Made by a program: the position numbers and the translations under genes. A stretch of DNA of 60,000 bases, from NCBI GenBank assembly GCA_950295325.1, contig OX485803.1, positions 30,382,001-30,442,000 on the forward strand, given 5' to 3'. The notes beneath the pieces are model-generated. The model was not told where the DNA came from. It made no database searches and was given only the letters and a program-made list of their open reading frames with translations. Within the stretch, counting starts at the first letter, position 1, and each line of letters opens with the position of its first letter. Positions 9,275-22,489 of this stretch are shown here, in pieces. The DNA comes from Polytrichum commune (lineage: Eukaryota > Streptophyta > Polytrichopsida > Polytrichales > Polytrichaceae).

Positions 9275-12200
9275 GTAGGCTAGGCTATATTTTGAGTTTG
9301 GAAGTAGTCAAGGTGGCAAGCTTGAGATATTTGTGGGCTTCAGGTTGGCTAACATTTAGATGAATCAAAGATAGTGATCGGCGAATGCACAAAACCTATG
9401 TGTCCGTTTGGGTGGTGACTTCTAATTGTACATGGAAGAAATCAAAGGCTACATGTATGCTTTGGTAACGTGAACAATGGCATTACATACAAGATAATAA
9501 ATGACTTCGTGTTTGTATTCGCAATCTTCAAGTGGCCACACACACCACAACTAAGGGGGAAGTTGAACATGTATTGAAATTGGTTGCACAAATTGATTTC
9601 ACTAACTCCCTAAACCTCTAGAGGCCTCTTAGTTCAATTGGTTTGCAAATGCATGAGAGGATCAAAATGCACATATCATACGCTTCAAGCAACTAGTTGC
9701 ATCTTATGCCAACAATTGTTGCACCAACCCTCTTAAATATCAACGTGGACCCAAAACAATCAATTTGCACAAATATAAGGAGATCAACCTTAAAGCATCA
9801 TACACTTGAAGTACTTGATGCGTCATGCACCCAAAAAGATTGAACCAACCCACTTAAACAATATAATACACCCAAAATGAACATCGTTGCTTAAAACTAC
9901 CATATATACAACTAAGACACATACAAAAACAAAAAGGTAGGGAGGAAGGTTGACATGTTCAAGCATCACCAGTGTGTTCACCCCGTAACTTTAAAATTGG
10001 TACCAATAATTCTTAATCTCCACTATAATCAAAAGGTGGCGTCACTAATCGCCACTACATAAGCAAGGAAAGCTACAAGGTACAAGCTTAGAGAGCAACA
10101 TGGTGGTGACCATAGGGGTGGAGAATGGAGGAGGAAGTGGCAAAACCACTCACCCCACACAACTAAATCCTAGGCCACGTGAGCCCTTGGATGGGAGGAT
10201 GGGCTTCATCCACGGCTCACAACTGGAACTCATTGGCTACTCCCAATAATGGAGCTCATAGGCGGGTCCCCATTTGTTGGTGACTCCACTCCACTCCACT
10301 CATGCAAAGCTAGTTGGCGCCACCTCTTACCAACAAAAAGTGGAGGTGGCACCTTACAAGGCAAAAATCCCCCAAAATAGGATGTGGGTGTACATCAATT
10401 CACTCCACCATAATAAAATGGCTACTACTAGCCAAGAAAATAAAAGGATGATAATGAAGGATGCATATCTAGTTGGAAAAATGCTTCGTTTATATTTGTA
10501 TTCATTATTTTCTAATTTTTTTCTCATATTCAACTCCTACCCTTCCCTCTAACCCCTAGCTTAGACTTGTGTTGTCCCACTCCAATGATACCATGGGAGT
10601 AATCTAAGCACCTCAAATCATTTGATTTGTAAAGCATGAAATAAGACTTAAACCAAAATTTGACAAATGGAGAATTGGAATTTTATTTTATTTTTTTCAA
10701 AACAAAAACAACGACAACAACAACAACATTATCTTTATAGTGACTTAACAACAACAATGTTTTTATCTTGATTGAGGTGTTGAAAGCAAAACATGTCCAA
10801 TATTTCAATTACGCCACATAGAATGTTGGGACCAATTTTATCTCTACATTCATCACTTGTGTGCACTATCTTAGCACATTGCAACATTTGACAAAAATTT
10901 GGTCAATGACAAGCATGTTGTGAATTCTGCAATTTAAACAATTATTCTTTAATATTTTGGGTGGTTTCTCATGCTCATGTACTTTTGATATCGGTTGATA
11001 TATATTGACTCTCTTATGCAACTTGACGTGTAGGCACTATCTCATGATCCATTTCAACATGTGATATGGAGGTTTGGGTTTATTGAATTCTAACCTTGTG
11101 TTCGTAACATTGAATTGTTGGGAACGGAGGACACTATCCACCCTTAACATAAAGATTAAATTAGGTAGAGGGATGTTCTTAAGAGTTAACTCCAATCTTT
11201 CTACAATCGAATTTTCAATTTGTGTCAAAAAAGAAAAAGAAAAAAAGAGTTAACTCCAATGGCAAAGTCAATTGTGAATGTTTACTATTCCTAAGACATT
11301 TAGACCCCAAACCCGCCAACTTATCATAGGTAAGATACAAATGTAACTTTACATTCTTATCGAGGATGGCCATCACCTTATTATTTTGTATTGTAGCAGG
11401 TACTAAAAATTAGTTGAAGGTGTATCATTGGAATTTGATCCCAATGACCTCCACATGTCGACTCTATCTTCCATCTCAAATGAACTAACTTTTGCGAAAT
11501 ATTGGTACTCTAACACACTCCACTTCACATTAATGATATTTTTTAACGCCTCCTTTGTTTCCATTGCAATTATCAATATGGACAATCATAACAACACATT
11601 GCCAACTATTGTAACAAAGTTGATATAAACAAAGTGGTTTTAATACACTTTTTAATCACAATCTTTTCATCATTCGATCAAAATTACGTGAAAATTGTGC
11701 AATCATTTTATTTCGCAAAAATAAATTGAAATAAACAAAAATACATATGATTTGGATACACTATGCATCTTAATATTATATATATAATATTTGTTAATCA
11801 CTTGTAACATATCTACTATCGCATTTTTGTACATCTCCACAATGTGTATAGCTTTATGTAGGCGGACCATGTACACAATGTCGACGGATCTCTAGTAGTG
11901 TATTTTTTTGATGTGATTAAGGCTTCTTTATCCTTGAAGCACTCAACAAATGTCATTTTACCAAATCAATCATTGGTATTTGAATCTCCAATAAATGCCT
12001 CGATAAACACATATATACACATACATTGATGTTTTGATGTAATAATGTATACTTTATACAATACCACAATCTTTTGACTATATTTCTTGTCTCTTGAAAA
12101 CCATACAAATTTCTTCTTCTCCATATATGCCATACTAGTCCCCACTAACAATCTAGCAACGTGTATCATTTATTTACATATAATAAAATACTTCTTTGAC

Positions 12201-13156
12201 TTTTGTATTTATTATTAATATTGCTATATAAAATTTCAAAATATAAATATGTCTTAGAACCTAGAATTTCAATCATTCTATTGTAAATATCCCTTTTTAA
12301 TACCTTGTTTGTTATTTAAGATAAAATGTTCTCTAATTATGATGTTTTGGCACGAAATGACAGAGAAGTGAATGGTGATAATTTGGTTGATCGCTTATAG
12401 CCCCCCCCCCCCCAATCCTTTCAATACAAATGATTTTGATCCATCACACACCCATACGCATTGTATTAAGTAGGAGATTTGTCTATCATTGTTGCATTTG
12501 GAAGTATTGTTACTAAATGCTTGAAGTCCTCTCGAACACTCACTCTCTCAAAGTGTTGTAAAGTCTTGCATGCTATTCACTTTGGTTGAGCATATCATAA
12601 GAAATACGAGTAATCCATAACCCTTTTGCATTGGGACACATACATGCGGAAAGAAGGAACTTCAAAGTAAATGGTTTTGAAAGCAAATTCAATAACCCAA
12701 GTTGTTTCAAGAGAAATACCTTGAGCAAATTTTACCATCCACTACTCTTGAATTACAAGTATGAAAGCACAACTTTCTTCCACAATGCATGTAGGATCAT
12801 AGAGTACATAATATGTGATTTTATTTGACTTTTTTTACAATGATATGACATTGTTAATATTTATGTAATATTTTCTAGAGACAGATGGACCTATAGCCAA
12901 TGTAAATGCTAGATTATTGACATCTTTGGACGTTAGAAAATCAAAAAGCAGCTCAATAGTAGGAGTTTTTATTCCGCGAGCAACTTTATATTTCATTCGG
13001 AAGCCAACATAACAATTTGATCACTCAAACTTGTCAAGTACTTCACACAACATGCAAATGTGTGTATTGGCAAAAACAACAAACAAAGTTGCAAAGTACA
13101 TAAGACACCATAAATAATTACAATTATTTTTTAATCTTGATATTTTAGATGTGTAC

Positions 13157-13199
<43 letters not shown>

Positions 13200-13469
13200 C
13201 ACACACACAAAATACAATAACAAAAATTCAACCATGAAATTAACATAATAGTGTAGAAAGCAACATGGAATTTGATTTTTACGCTCATAAATGCACTTGG
13301 GCTTTGCGTGGAGTTTGGTTGATTGTTGATGTAGGTTCAATGACTTTAACAGTAGGTTTGCATGCACGATGATTTTTCACAATCGTGTGGATTCATAGCA
13401 CATCTTTTAAGCTCTTTTAAGGGTTGCACTGATTACGTGTCCTGAAATCCCGATTAAGCATCCCAAGAC
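9275..13469. other. AT-rich intergenic DNA, no recognisable gene
   Basis: About 4.2 kb of low-GC sequence follow the retrotransposon. The longest open frame is 92 codons (10274-10552) and resembles no family I know. Simple features are a C run near 12402-12413 and an alternating TA microsatellite at about 13157-13195 running into CA repeats. I recognise no element borders here. Confidence 0.7.
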
Positions 13470-13471
13470 TA

Positions 13472-13789
13472 CACTAAATAGGATATTGAGTGTTTGACTA
13501 TGTTTAGTGTTGTTACCACCCTACCCTGCTCAACACTAATGTTCAATTCCTTGATAATTAGTGTTAGACATAAATGTGTTGCCACTTTCCTTACTGCCAC
13601 CTCTCCTATTATATCATTTTTTTCATATCCTTATTAACACTAAATTCAAATATGTAACTTTCATATATTACCATAGTTGATATTTAGTGTTTGAGTTTAC
13701 ATTTGATGTTACTTACTTTCATAGGGTTATTGATATTTAATGTATTCTTTCGTATTTAGTGTATCAAATACTAAATATCCTATTTAGTG
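13472..13789. mobile_element. MITE family 1, copy 1, flanked by TA
   Basis: A 318 bp non-coding element. It opens with CACTAAATAGGATATT and closes with AATATCCTATTTAGTG (one base of drift), giving inverted terminal repeats of about 25-30 bp. A TA dinucleotide lies on both sides (13470-13471 and 13790-13791). The same element occurs inverted at 45452-45774, where beyond the TA the flanks differ. That places the borders and suggests a TA target. It has no coding capacity, so it would need a transposase in trans. Confidence 0.85.
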
Positions 13790-13932
13790 TAGTCGTGAGT
13801 GTAGTGAGTGGTAATAGTAGCTTATGGGGAGTTGGGGGCATGTCTCCAAAACTAAAAGTAGCAACTATAGATTAACGAATTATTATTTATTATTACCAAA
13901 CCACTGTAGAACATCATTTTGGCTTGCTGCTA

Positions 13933-14420
13933 CAGTCCACCCTCTATAAATGTTAGGCTCTGGAGTAAAATTTTCCTAACATTTATAGTGAGTTAACATT
14001 GTAACAATTATAAAGGGAGCTTTTTGAATGCTTAACAAATATAAATTCATTACAAATATGGAGGGAGAGTTTTGCAAAATTATCATATATAAAATATGTG
14101 TATCAAATCAATCTTTTATTTTTATGAAACAAAATAAGAATCAGTATAGTCCAGATGAATAATTTGATCACAAAAGTCAAATTTGGTGGCTTTTGCCACT
14201 TTGAAAGGTTGTGAGTCAATGTAATGGATGTCATCACACAATATTGGATGTATTTCGTAGGTTAACATTTATAAGTGGCAAATTAACAAAGAGGGGAGTA
14301 AATTATTGTTAACATTTAACATAGTTAACATTCTAGTTAGCAATATGAAGGGAGTACGATTTTGTTAACAAATACAATGAGTTAACGTTTACAAGTGTAA
14401 CATTTATCGAGGGTGGACTG
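13933..14420. mobile_element. Mariner/pogo-like MITE with TA target site
   Basis: This is 488 bp. The left end CAGTCCACCCTCTATAAATG and the right end CATTTATCGAGGGTGGACTG are inverted repeats with about one mismatch in 20. Both flanks carry TA (13931-13932 and 14421-14422). TA duplication with a CAGT start is the usual signature of the Tc1/mariner/pogo superfamily. The inside is AT-rich and repeats GAGTTAAC and ACATTTATA motifs, which may form subterminal hairpins. No open frame is present. Confidence 0.82.
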
Positions 14421-14833
14421 TAACAAGATTTGTTCACTTTTCATTTTATTATATTAATGGGGTAACTTTGGAAGGCATATGTGACGCATCCACCTACTAG
14501 ATAAAAAGTTGAGTCAAGTAAGTATTTTTCAAATAAACATGAAACTTGTGGAGCCATTTGCAAGGTTGTGACAAGTATGAGCGAACCATCAAAAGTTGAG
14601 TCCAAAGGTGGTCTTCAAAATTACGGGGCTAATGGCTAAGGACTTCTTAGTACCTTCTTCCAGAAAATCACCCATGTATAAGGTGATCATTTATAGGAAC
14701 ATCTCAATTCCTATTTTCAAAATTTGTCCAAGAGGAATACTTTGTGGTGAATAAACCAATATTTCTTATACAAATTTATTTATTTACTTAAAAAACTATG
14801 TATAGTGAATTGCAAACAATGTATACATTGAAT

Positions 14834-15052
14834 AGATAAGTAAGTAAGTAAGTAAGTAAATAAATAACGTTGGACAATCCGACATGAATTTGAGCCCGTT
14901 GGTCCTATTCTGCTCAAGAATCATGTTGGTGCATGGTGGGGTTTACTGTTTACCTTATGGTGGGTGGGCTCTTGACTTACTACCTACCTAGCTAGTTTTT
15001 TCCCATCAAGTAGAGAGAAGATTTCACAACATGAATCGAATCGCCGACCATA
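14834..15052 (-). mobile_element. tRNA-derived SINE family B, 5'-truncated copy
   Basis: This 219 bp element is the reverse complement of the body of the element at 15930-16192 (shared GTGAAATCTTCTCTCTACT and GGACCAACGGGCTCAAATTC-like blocks). On the minus strand it ends in a run of TTAC units (plus strand 14841-14868), a typical SINE tail. It is bounded by TATACATTGAAT (14822-14833) and TATACGTTGAAT (15053-15064), a 12-bp target duplication with one mismatch. It begins near the B box, so the A-box head is missing, as expected when reverse transcription ends early. Confidence 0.8.
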
Positions 15053-15453
15053 TATACGTTGAATTATTAAGTTCACAAACTTTGCGTCTCATCAACTTAT
15101 GATGTGATCACATGTACTTGATTCAGTCATGAAATATGCGCTTTGTATGCCATTGCAATGTTGATATTCTACGAACCGCCAACTTATTTGGCCTTTGCAT
15201 TGACCTTACATTTGACCAAAATAAAAACATCAAAGAATGTTTTGGGAAATTTTCTCATAGACTATCTTCTTTAAGAAATTATAATACCATATCGTATCAA
15301 AATCAATAATTATAAACAAAAAACAAAAAACATGATTCTGTAGTGTGACCTTTATTATGTCATCGGTTGTTTAATTATCTCTCTACCAAGCATCGCATGA
15401 AGTCGACAAGCAAAGAATTAAACTTGATCTAAATAGATTAGTGGTATCTCAAA

Positions 15454-15819
15454 GGCACCACGGGCCTTGGCTTGGTGGTTAGGGCTCATGGCCCCCAATG
15501 AGGAGGTTGTGGGTTCTATTCCCCATGCCGGCGTGGTGCTCACCACCTTAGTCCACCCAACTATGGTGGGGGGTCCTTGGACCTTGTTGTATGGGTACCT
15601 CAAAGCCCTTTGGGGGGATACCATGTCCGGTATCTTCAAGGCACTAGTGGCTAGCTAGGAACTAGTATAGTGTGTCACTATAGTGTCCATCCTCGAAAGG
15701 GGAGAGTAGTATTGTCCCAATGTCCCCTTGTCCAGTGGGCATCGGGTCATTGGCATTACGAACGGACACTTTATTCACGCCGGCCCCTTGCTAAAAAGGG
15801 ACCGGAGTTTCTATCTATC
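15454..15819 (+). mobile_element. tRNA-derived SINE family A, full length with 12-bp target duplication
   Basis: A 366 bp element flanked by a perfect direct repeat, TGGTATCTCAAA, at 15442-15453 and 15820-15831. Its head has a pol III A box (TGGCTTGGTGG, 15468-15478) and a B box (GGTTCTATTCC, 15512-15522), 44 bases apart start to start, as in tRNA genes. No cloverleaf tRNA is encoded, the body is not tRNA-like, and the tail ends in CTATCTATC repeats. These features define a tRNA-derived SINE. It would be mobilised by a LINE reverse transcriptase in trans. The perfect duplication points to recent insertion. Confidence 0.9.
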
Positions 15820-15929
15820 TGGTATCTCAAACACAACCATCACGTGAACAAAGTTGAATAAAATGACATTTAAGGATGAGTTGTGTGAAGTTTGTTACAT
15901 ACATGCCATCATTAATTTAAGCTTTGTTA

Positions 15930-16192
15930 GGTCCGAGATGACCCTAAACTACTGGGTGATAGTGGAGAGGTACCCATTTATGAATGGAGTGGTTGGTGGT
16001 TCAATTCCCGATGTGAAATCTTCTCTCTACTCAATGGAAAAAACTAGTTGGGTAGATAGGAAGCCATGAGCCCACCCAATGCAAGGTAGACAGTAAACCC
16101 CACCCTACACCAAGAGGATTCTTGAGCAGGTGATGACCAACGGGCTCAAATTCGCATCAGATTGCCTGACGTTGGTTATTAATCATTTAATA
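15930..16192 (+). mobile_element. tRNA-derived SINE family B, longer copy
   Basis: This carries a B box GGTTCAATTCCC near 15998-16009, with a weaker A-box-like stretch (TGGGTGATAGTGG) about 45 bases before it. Its body matches the inverted copy at 14834-15052. Possible target duplication TTTGTTA at 15923-15929 and 16193-16199 is only seven bases, so the borders are approximate. It lies about 100 bp after the family A SINE. Confidence 0.72.
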
Positions 16193-16199
16193 TTTGTTA

Positions 16200-19100
16200 A
16201 ATTATTATTAATATGTACATAAATGGTTGAAAGGGGCATATGACAAGATGATTTTATTACTAGTTGCAAATTATGAACTATTAGAGCCAATGAGATATTT
16301 TTGTGGGTCTTTTGTAGAACAAATTGGATTTAAGGTATTTTTTTCTACTTTAAATTATACTCTACATGTCCATGTGTCTAAAATAAATAAGCAAGGCTCA
16401 TTAATACTTGAATGATAAGTTCTTAGATGTCCATATTTATATATAATTATTTTATAACACTTAATTTAACCCATGGTATTCAACGTTTTCCAAAATGACC
16501 AATAGGTACGCCAATAGAGTTAGCTTGGACTAAACCATTTATCCAAAAGTAGAATTTTCCTAACATATCATCTACACCACTCAACCATGATGTAAATCCA
16601 ACCCAAGCGAGGGGGGGGGGACCGAGAAAACTTTAGTTGGAATGGTGCGACCAAAAATATGTTGTACTTTATTATTTGCATCTAAAACTTAGATTTTTTA
16701 GTAATAAGAGATGATGAATATAATAGTAACTAGTGGAGTGTAAGGTATTATATAACATATCCAATTCAAATCTTTTAGATGTAATATACTATGTGGGATA
16801 AAGAGTTAAAGAGAATATTAAAACATGGTATGTATAGTGGCAGTCAAGGCATGGATTAAAGTTGGCCTTTTAACATAGGTCATGCTAGCGGATGAATGAA
16901 ATAGTATCCCATTTTCATTCTCAACCATGGGTTTAGGAAGAGTTTCTTTTGCAAACAAACATTGGTTGAATTCTTTGAGCTGTAGATTTCATTTTTCTAA
17001 ATTACTTTATTTTTTATTTTAAATGAAGGGGTTGAGAAATAACCCCTTTACGATCTATAAGTAGTCATATGAACCCCTAACAAACCACAAATTACATAAT
17101 TATGTAATTGAATGATACATTTAATTGGTTTGGGCCATCAAAAACACCTCCCACGACAATACCCCTCAGTTGCACGTGATGTATCACCCTTACCCAAGGA
17201 CTCACCCCTGCACCTGTGAAATCCAATGGATTTGAAATAGCAACATGTTCAAAATATGCATTTAGTAGGTGTGATCAATTGTCAAATAAGATCAAAAGGG
17301 CAAAAGGAATCTAGATGAACCTAAGCAATTTTTCACATGCACGTCAACATTGTTTGAATTGCCTTCTCACAACACATGAGAATATTCAACCGGCCATTAT
17401 TACATTCCACGATCGACATCGGTATGTTTCTTCAAAAAAAATAGCGGAAACAAGTACATTAACACATGCAACTATCCATTGTTTTCATAGTGGAAATGTC
17501 TTTGCACATGTGCATCAAATTGAGAGGTGGGTTGCATTTGTATGTAATCAAATACACATTTGTTAGCTCGATGTAATTCGCCAAGTCACACAATTTGAGC
17601 CCCAAATAAAAAAAACTCGCACCACTTGCACAACTCCCTCCACATCTCGTGATCTAGATTAAAGGGCCACAATGTCCTTTAGGTTGAGGCATTGTGTATT
17701 CTATTACAACCAACATCAACCTTAGCTTCCATTCCCACATATTCTTAGCTTCCCCTATTTGCTTGAGCATCTTGCAATCAATCTTGCTTTGGGCATATTA
17801 ACCTATGAAGGGAAAATAAAATAGAAATGTGACGATTTAACATTGAAGGAACCATAAAAATCATCTTCTTGCTCCACATTCATCGGAATAAACACACACA
17901 CACACTGCCAAATTGTGTGGCTTGATCCAATCCATCCAATTGGTTCCCGAAGGAATAGGTAACCTAATGAGGGTCACTCCACACATGAGCCAATAGCCGT
18001 GACCATGAAATTGTGAGAGCCCAAAAGAAAGTGTCTAAAGGCCGTCCCAAGACACCTTCAAAACCATGTAGTGTGGTCACGGATTCTCAAGTGTAGTGTG
18101 AAGTTGTATGTGACTGGGCCCTCAACCAAATGCTAGCTCAATGAATTTCTATTCATGCAGGTCCTCGCACATGATAAAATAGAATTAATCAACGGTTATG
18201 AGCATTCGGAGTGCCATGGTCTCCCAGTTTTGTGTTACGCCTACCACCAAGAGATGATTTTTGAAAATAGTCCAAGTGACCATGAAAACATGATCCATTC
18301 AATGCCATGTAGGAATCCATGTAGACTTTACATCCATCTTGCATTCACATACTCCGTTGGTCCCTCCGCCTTTTCCACCAATGAGAGTGCTTGAAGTGTA
18401 ACGGTCACGGGCTCTCAGTCTCGTGTGTGAAGTGACCCTGGGCAACATGGTATCTTAAGCAAAGAATACACAAGAGTGTCCCATGAAGATTTTGCATGAA
18501 ATATTAATGCAACTTATATTTCATCCAAGCGTAAGCTCCCTCAATCGCATGTGCGTGGGTCGAGGTTATATCGTTCTTCATTTCTATGGTTTCAACCTTC
18601 ACGTAATGATTTAACTTCTTTTCTTTCCTACATACACTTTCAAATATATGCAAACAAAGTGACCTTAAATGGCTTATTTGAGAAAGTAGCCTACCATCGA
18701 CAATCAAGTATGGACACCATGTTGTCTCAAGATTGTATAATTGTGCAACATATGTCCTTTGGTGGCGTTTCCTCACCAAACTATTTGAATGCCACCTTGA
18801 TTGATCAATTTAGAGCCTTCAAACTTGTTATGTACACCTTGATTTTCATTTGTTGGCTCAAATGCAACATCGCTACAATTTCTTTGGCACAAATTCATGA
18901 ACACAACCATCCTTGATGAAACATAAATTGTATTGATCTAACAAGGCAAATATCACCACTATCGATAGCGAGAATTGCTTCCAACTATTTTAGTAGCTAT
19001 TATATTCGTTTGTCTCATCCTTCCATGTGACCTTCATACATGTCATTTGCTTGACAAAACAAGATGTGTGTTCCATCATAACAAACAACCGTGGATGTTG

Positions 19101-19523
19101 AGCATATTAGCAGGCAATGCTTATCAAATTTGTAATAAATCACATACAATGATCACTAAATAATAAGTTGCATAAATATCGCTAGGCATTGGCCATGTCA
19201 ACTAACGCTTCTTGCATGCAACATAAGTGACCATTGCACGACAATTGTTGGCAACCATTACAAAGTAGCATAAAAACATGGCTAGAGGTCATATATCCCA
19301 GCTTAGCATGTTTGCATGCCAATTTTCATCTAATCAACCCTAGTCCTACATTTGACCTTAGGTCAAGGGATTGTGAAATTAAGAAAGTCCTACTCCATTG
19401 TCTCCCAACCCTATTATATTTGAACAACTTGGGACAAGTTTTTTTATATCAATGTAAGAAACATTTACAAAATTGAAGGGTTTATGTGCAATAAAAAGGA
19501 ATAAAAAGTATATTTAAAATAAC

Positions 19524-19593
<70 letters not shown>

Positions 19594-20440
19594 TGCATTT
19601 GGAAAAGGAAATGGAATTGAGAAGACTAAACTTTGCTCTTAATCCCATATTTTGAAGGCCACTTCTAGATGCTTTGAACTCAACTTTGGGTATGAGAGCA
19701 ACTATTGTCACGAGTGTCCTCCCATGTTCAAATTTATCTAAAAAAACACTTTCTTAGATAGTTTGTTGATAGCACGTGAAGATGTTGCCTATGTCATCAA
19801 AAACATTTTGTTATCACTCGTAAGCTTTAAAAATTGAGATGGAGAAAATTTGTGTTATTATGAAGGTTGCAAGTCGGATATCGTTTTACAAAGATTGCAC
19901 TTATCAAGACCTTGAATAACATTTAGCCATAAGAATCAAGAAATACAAGGTGAACCAAAATTGCTTTTGCCAAAAGCATTAGAATGAATATGTAAAAGCA
20001 ATTTCGTTTCTTCCCTTCTAATTTTACTAGTATGGACACATGCCATCCCTAGTCCTTTGCAACCGTGCATGTGAGACATCACTTTAATGTGGTCCTCCAC
20101 CTTTTTGGAATGGTGGGGTCGGTGGAGTGATGGCCACACCACCACCATGCCTTTTGTTGTATACTAGATAATCCATGTGGGTTGGGTGTGGGACAAACAT
20201 TTCACAATATTTTAAGGTATCCTTAAGCAAACTGATAATCATAACGAAATTTTAATGTATTAGAAGGCTTAAATTTGTTAACATATGCAATGGAAAAAAT
20301 AATGTATTAATAACATTTGCAGTCATTTAAGTTGATATGGGTTGTCTTCAACTAGTTGGACCCATGCACAATTTTTTTTTAAATCATGAAAAAGGAAATT
20401 TGTTAACATGGCAGAAATCTTTTAATCTGAGTAAGAATAT
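16200..20440. other. AT-rich intergenic DNA with a TA/GA microsatellite
   Basis: No recognisable gene is present. A compound microsatellite, (TA)n then (GA)n, covers about 19528-19591. A direct repeat of about 55 bp occurs near 18064-18122 and 18390-18447. A minus-strand frame at 18504-18779 ends in a THAHAIEGAYAWMK stretch that weakly recalls the end of Mutator-type transposases, but the surrounding frames are full of stops. Confidence 0.6.
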
Positions 20441-20449
20441 TGAATTAAA

Positions 20450-20995
20450 GTGCACGACGTGATAATTGCAAGTGCAAAAGCCAACAAGCCATATTCCAAT
20501 AAATCCTCATAGTATACAATGTTGTTTGTTTCGTAATCCATGTCATCACTAGAAAGAAGGACCTCGGTTCAATTGAAGTTGTGATGTGGGAAAAACATAA
20601 CGTGTAGTTGACCTTGATTGCAAACATGCATTGATATATTTAAACTTATTTGTTGTAGGGATTGTCCTTGTGATTTGTTCACACTTATAGCAAATGCCAT
20701 CTACAACATAAACTAACGTCATGTGAACTGAAATAAGGCAAATTCACCAATGAAGACGACAATGAAATGTGAGGAATGAACACCTATTCTCTGGCACACA
20801 GACCCGAAAGCATGTGGGCCTCCAACACCCAGTTAGAAAATCTTGTAAGAACTAAGTGTGAGCCGTTACACAAACCATGTTTTGGGGTCAACTTTATGAG
20901 AAGGATATTGGGACATCCGTTTTTGAGATTTAAGGTATACAACAACTAACCATAAATACCAAGGTTGTTCAATATATTCAGTAAAATAAGTTGTG
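20450..20995 (-). pseudogene. Helitron/PIF1-type helicase remnant (C-terminal part)
   Basis: On the minus strand, two frames together follow the end of Helitron PIF1-like helicases. About 20980-20700 encodes LTPKHGLCNGSHLVLTRFSN followed by HISLSSS, corresponding to the family's block after the P-x-x-L-L-R-N region. About 20700-20470 encodes FAISVNKSQGQSLQ, the motif V region of PIF1 helicases (usually TINKSQGQSL), then a GQLHV block and NIVYYEDLL. A frameshift near 20700 and at least two in-frame stops show that it is dead. The N-terminal Rep part and the Helitron ends were not found. Rolling-circle Helitrons carry this helicase; a host PIF1 pseudogene is the alternative. Confidence 0.75.
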
Positions 20996-21922
20996 TGCAT
21001 TTATACACCAAACTCCACTTGATTTGATTCAACGATGTGGAAACGCAACACTTTGCATGAAAAAACAAATTTATAAAAGTATAGAATTATAATTATAAAT
21101 ATATTTGTTTAGCATGTCAATGCCGACATTATGAGAACACAAAATAGATAAATCTTGCAAAATAATGGTCAATGACCATCAAAACATCGGCAAGGACATT
21201 TTACACTTGGTTCATAAGCATGTCAAAAGAAGGCGTTGTTTTTATGTTGATGGAACGCCATAATAACATCATCAACCTCAATGTTGGAGCAGTCCATGCT
21301 GACAACAAATGCCACACCTTGGATTGCGCATAAAAGAAAATTAGATCGTTTCTCAAGCCAAAATAAATGCTCCAATATGCTCACAAATTCTATCCATGTG
21401 GCTGAGGTGGTGTGAAATAACCTATATACTTTGTCATGCCATTTAGATGCACAACATGCGCGACACACACGTCACTTGGCCAAACATGTTTCACATATTA
21501 ATTACTCATCTTGAGCGCATTAAATGCAATGATGAACTAAATGTTGCTTCTGAACCCTAATGTTTTCCTTGGCCTGTGCAACTCGTCGATTGGCCAAGCA
21601 TTGCTCCCAAACCTTCCGAATTGCTTCCATTGTTTCCAACATGTCGAATGGCTTAACACACTTGACGTGCATCATGGATGCCTCGATTTTTCCGATACGC
21701 TTCATATATTGTGGACCTTTTGTTTTCACTTCCAAGTATACCGTCCATATGACATAGATACCTAAAACAAAAATACCAAAATTAAAGTGAGCTTATTTAC
21801 TTCCGAATCCACACGATTTATGTCCTTCAAAAGAGATCCAATATAGGTGTATGATGGACATAAGTAACCGACTTAGGTACATTTATCGGACTACATAACA
21901 ATCGAGGGTATCATACAAACTT

Positions 21923-22332
21923 CACGGGGAGGTCACTTCATTGTCAAGTTGACACCACGTGCGGACAAAGTTTGCTACCCCTATATTACATGCCATATAT
22001 AATTTTAAAATTTATGATATTTTTTCTACATATACATAACCATTTATAGTATCTTTTGTATATTTTTTTGAAATTTTTAGTCATCTTTATTATTTTTAGT
22101 AAATTTTTTAGTTCAATTTTGTGTCATTCTAGTTAGAAACGGTATGTTTTATGAAAAAAACAAATCATCAAATTTAGTTACCACTTTTAACTATGTCATA
22201 GGTACTGTGTATATCTACTCATGAAAAGAATTTGATAAAATTTTGACCCATTTTGGTGGTGCAACTTACCAAAAGAAGATTTTTTTTGGTCGCACATGGT
22301 GTTCAACTTGACAATGGAGTGATCTCCCCGTG
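21923..22332. mobile_element. hAT-like MITE with 8-bp target duplication
   Basis: A 410 bp element opening with CACGGGGAGGTCACTTCATT and closing with AATGGAGTGATCTCCCCGTG. The inverted terminal repeats extend for about 50 bp with a few mismatches (shared core TTGTCAAGTTGA). The octamer ACAAACTT occurs directly outside both ends (21915-21922 and 22333-22340). An 8-bp duplication is typical of the hAT superfamily. The centre is AT-rich and non-coding. Confidence 0.9.
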
Positions 22333-22489
22333 ACAAACTTCTAACACTATATTGATCACACTAACATTGTGTGTCATTATTTGGATTGATTTGTTTGGTG
22401 TGGTTGTCAAACACCAAAAACACATACACTAAGCCACTACTACTATTACCTTAAAAGGGCCATAAGGTAAATTGTTTTCTAAGACATAG

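Noticed and set aside
9625-9665. tRNA-like stretch CTCTTAGTTCAATTGG
   Set aside because: It resembles an A box, but no B box follows at the right distance.
18504-18779. Possible Mutator-type transposase end (THAHAIEGAYAWMK)
   Set aside because: Only one weak motif; upstream and downstream frames are full of stops and I could not follow the family order.
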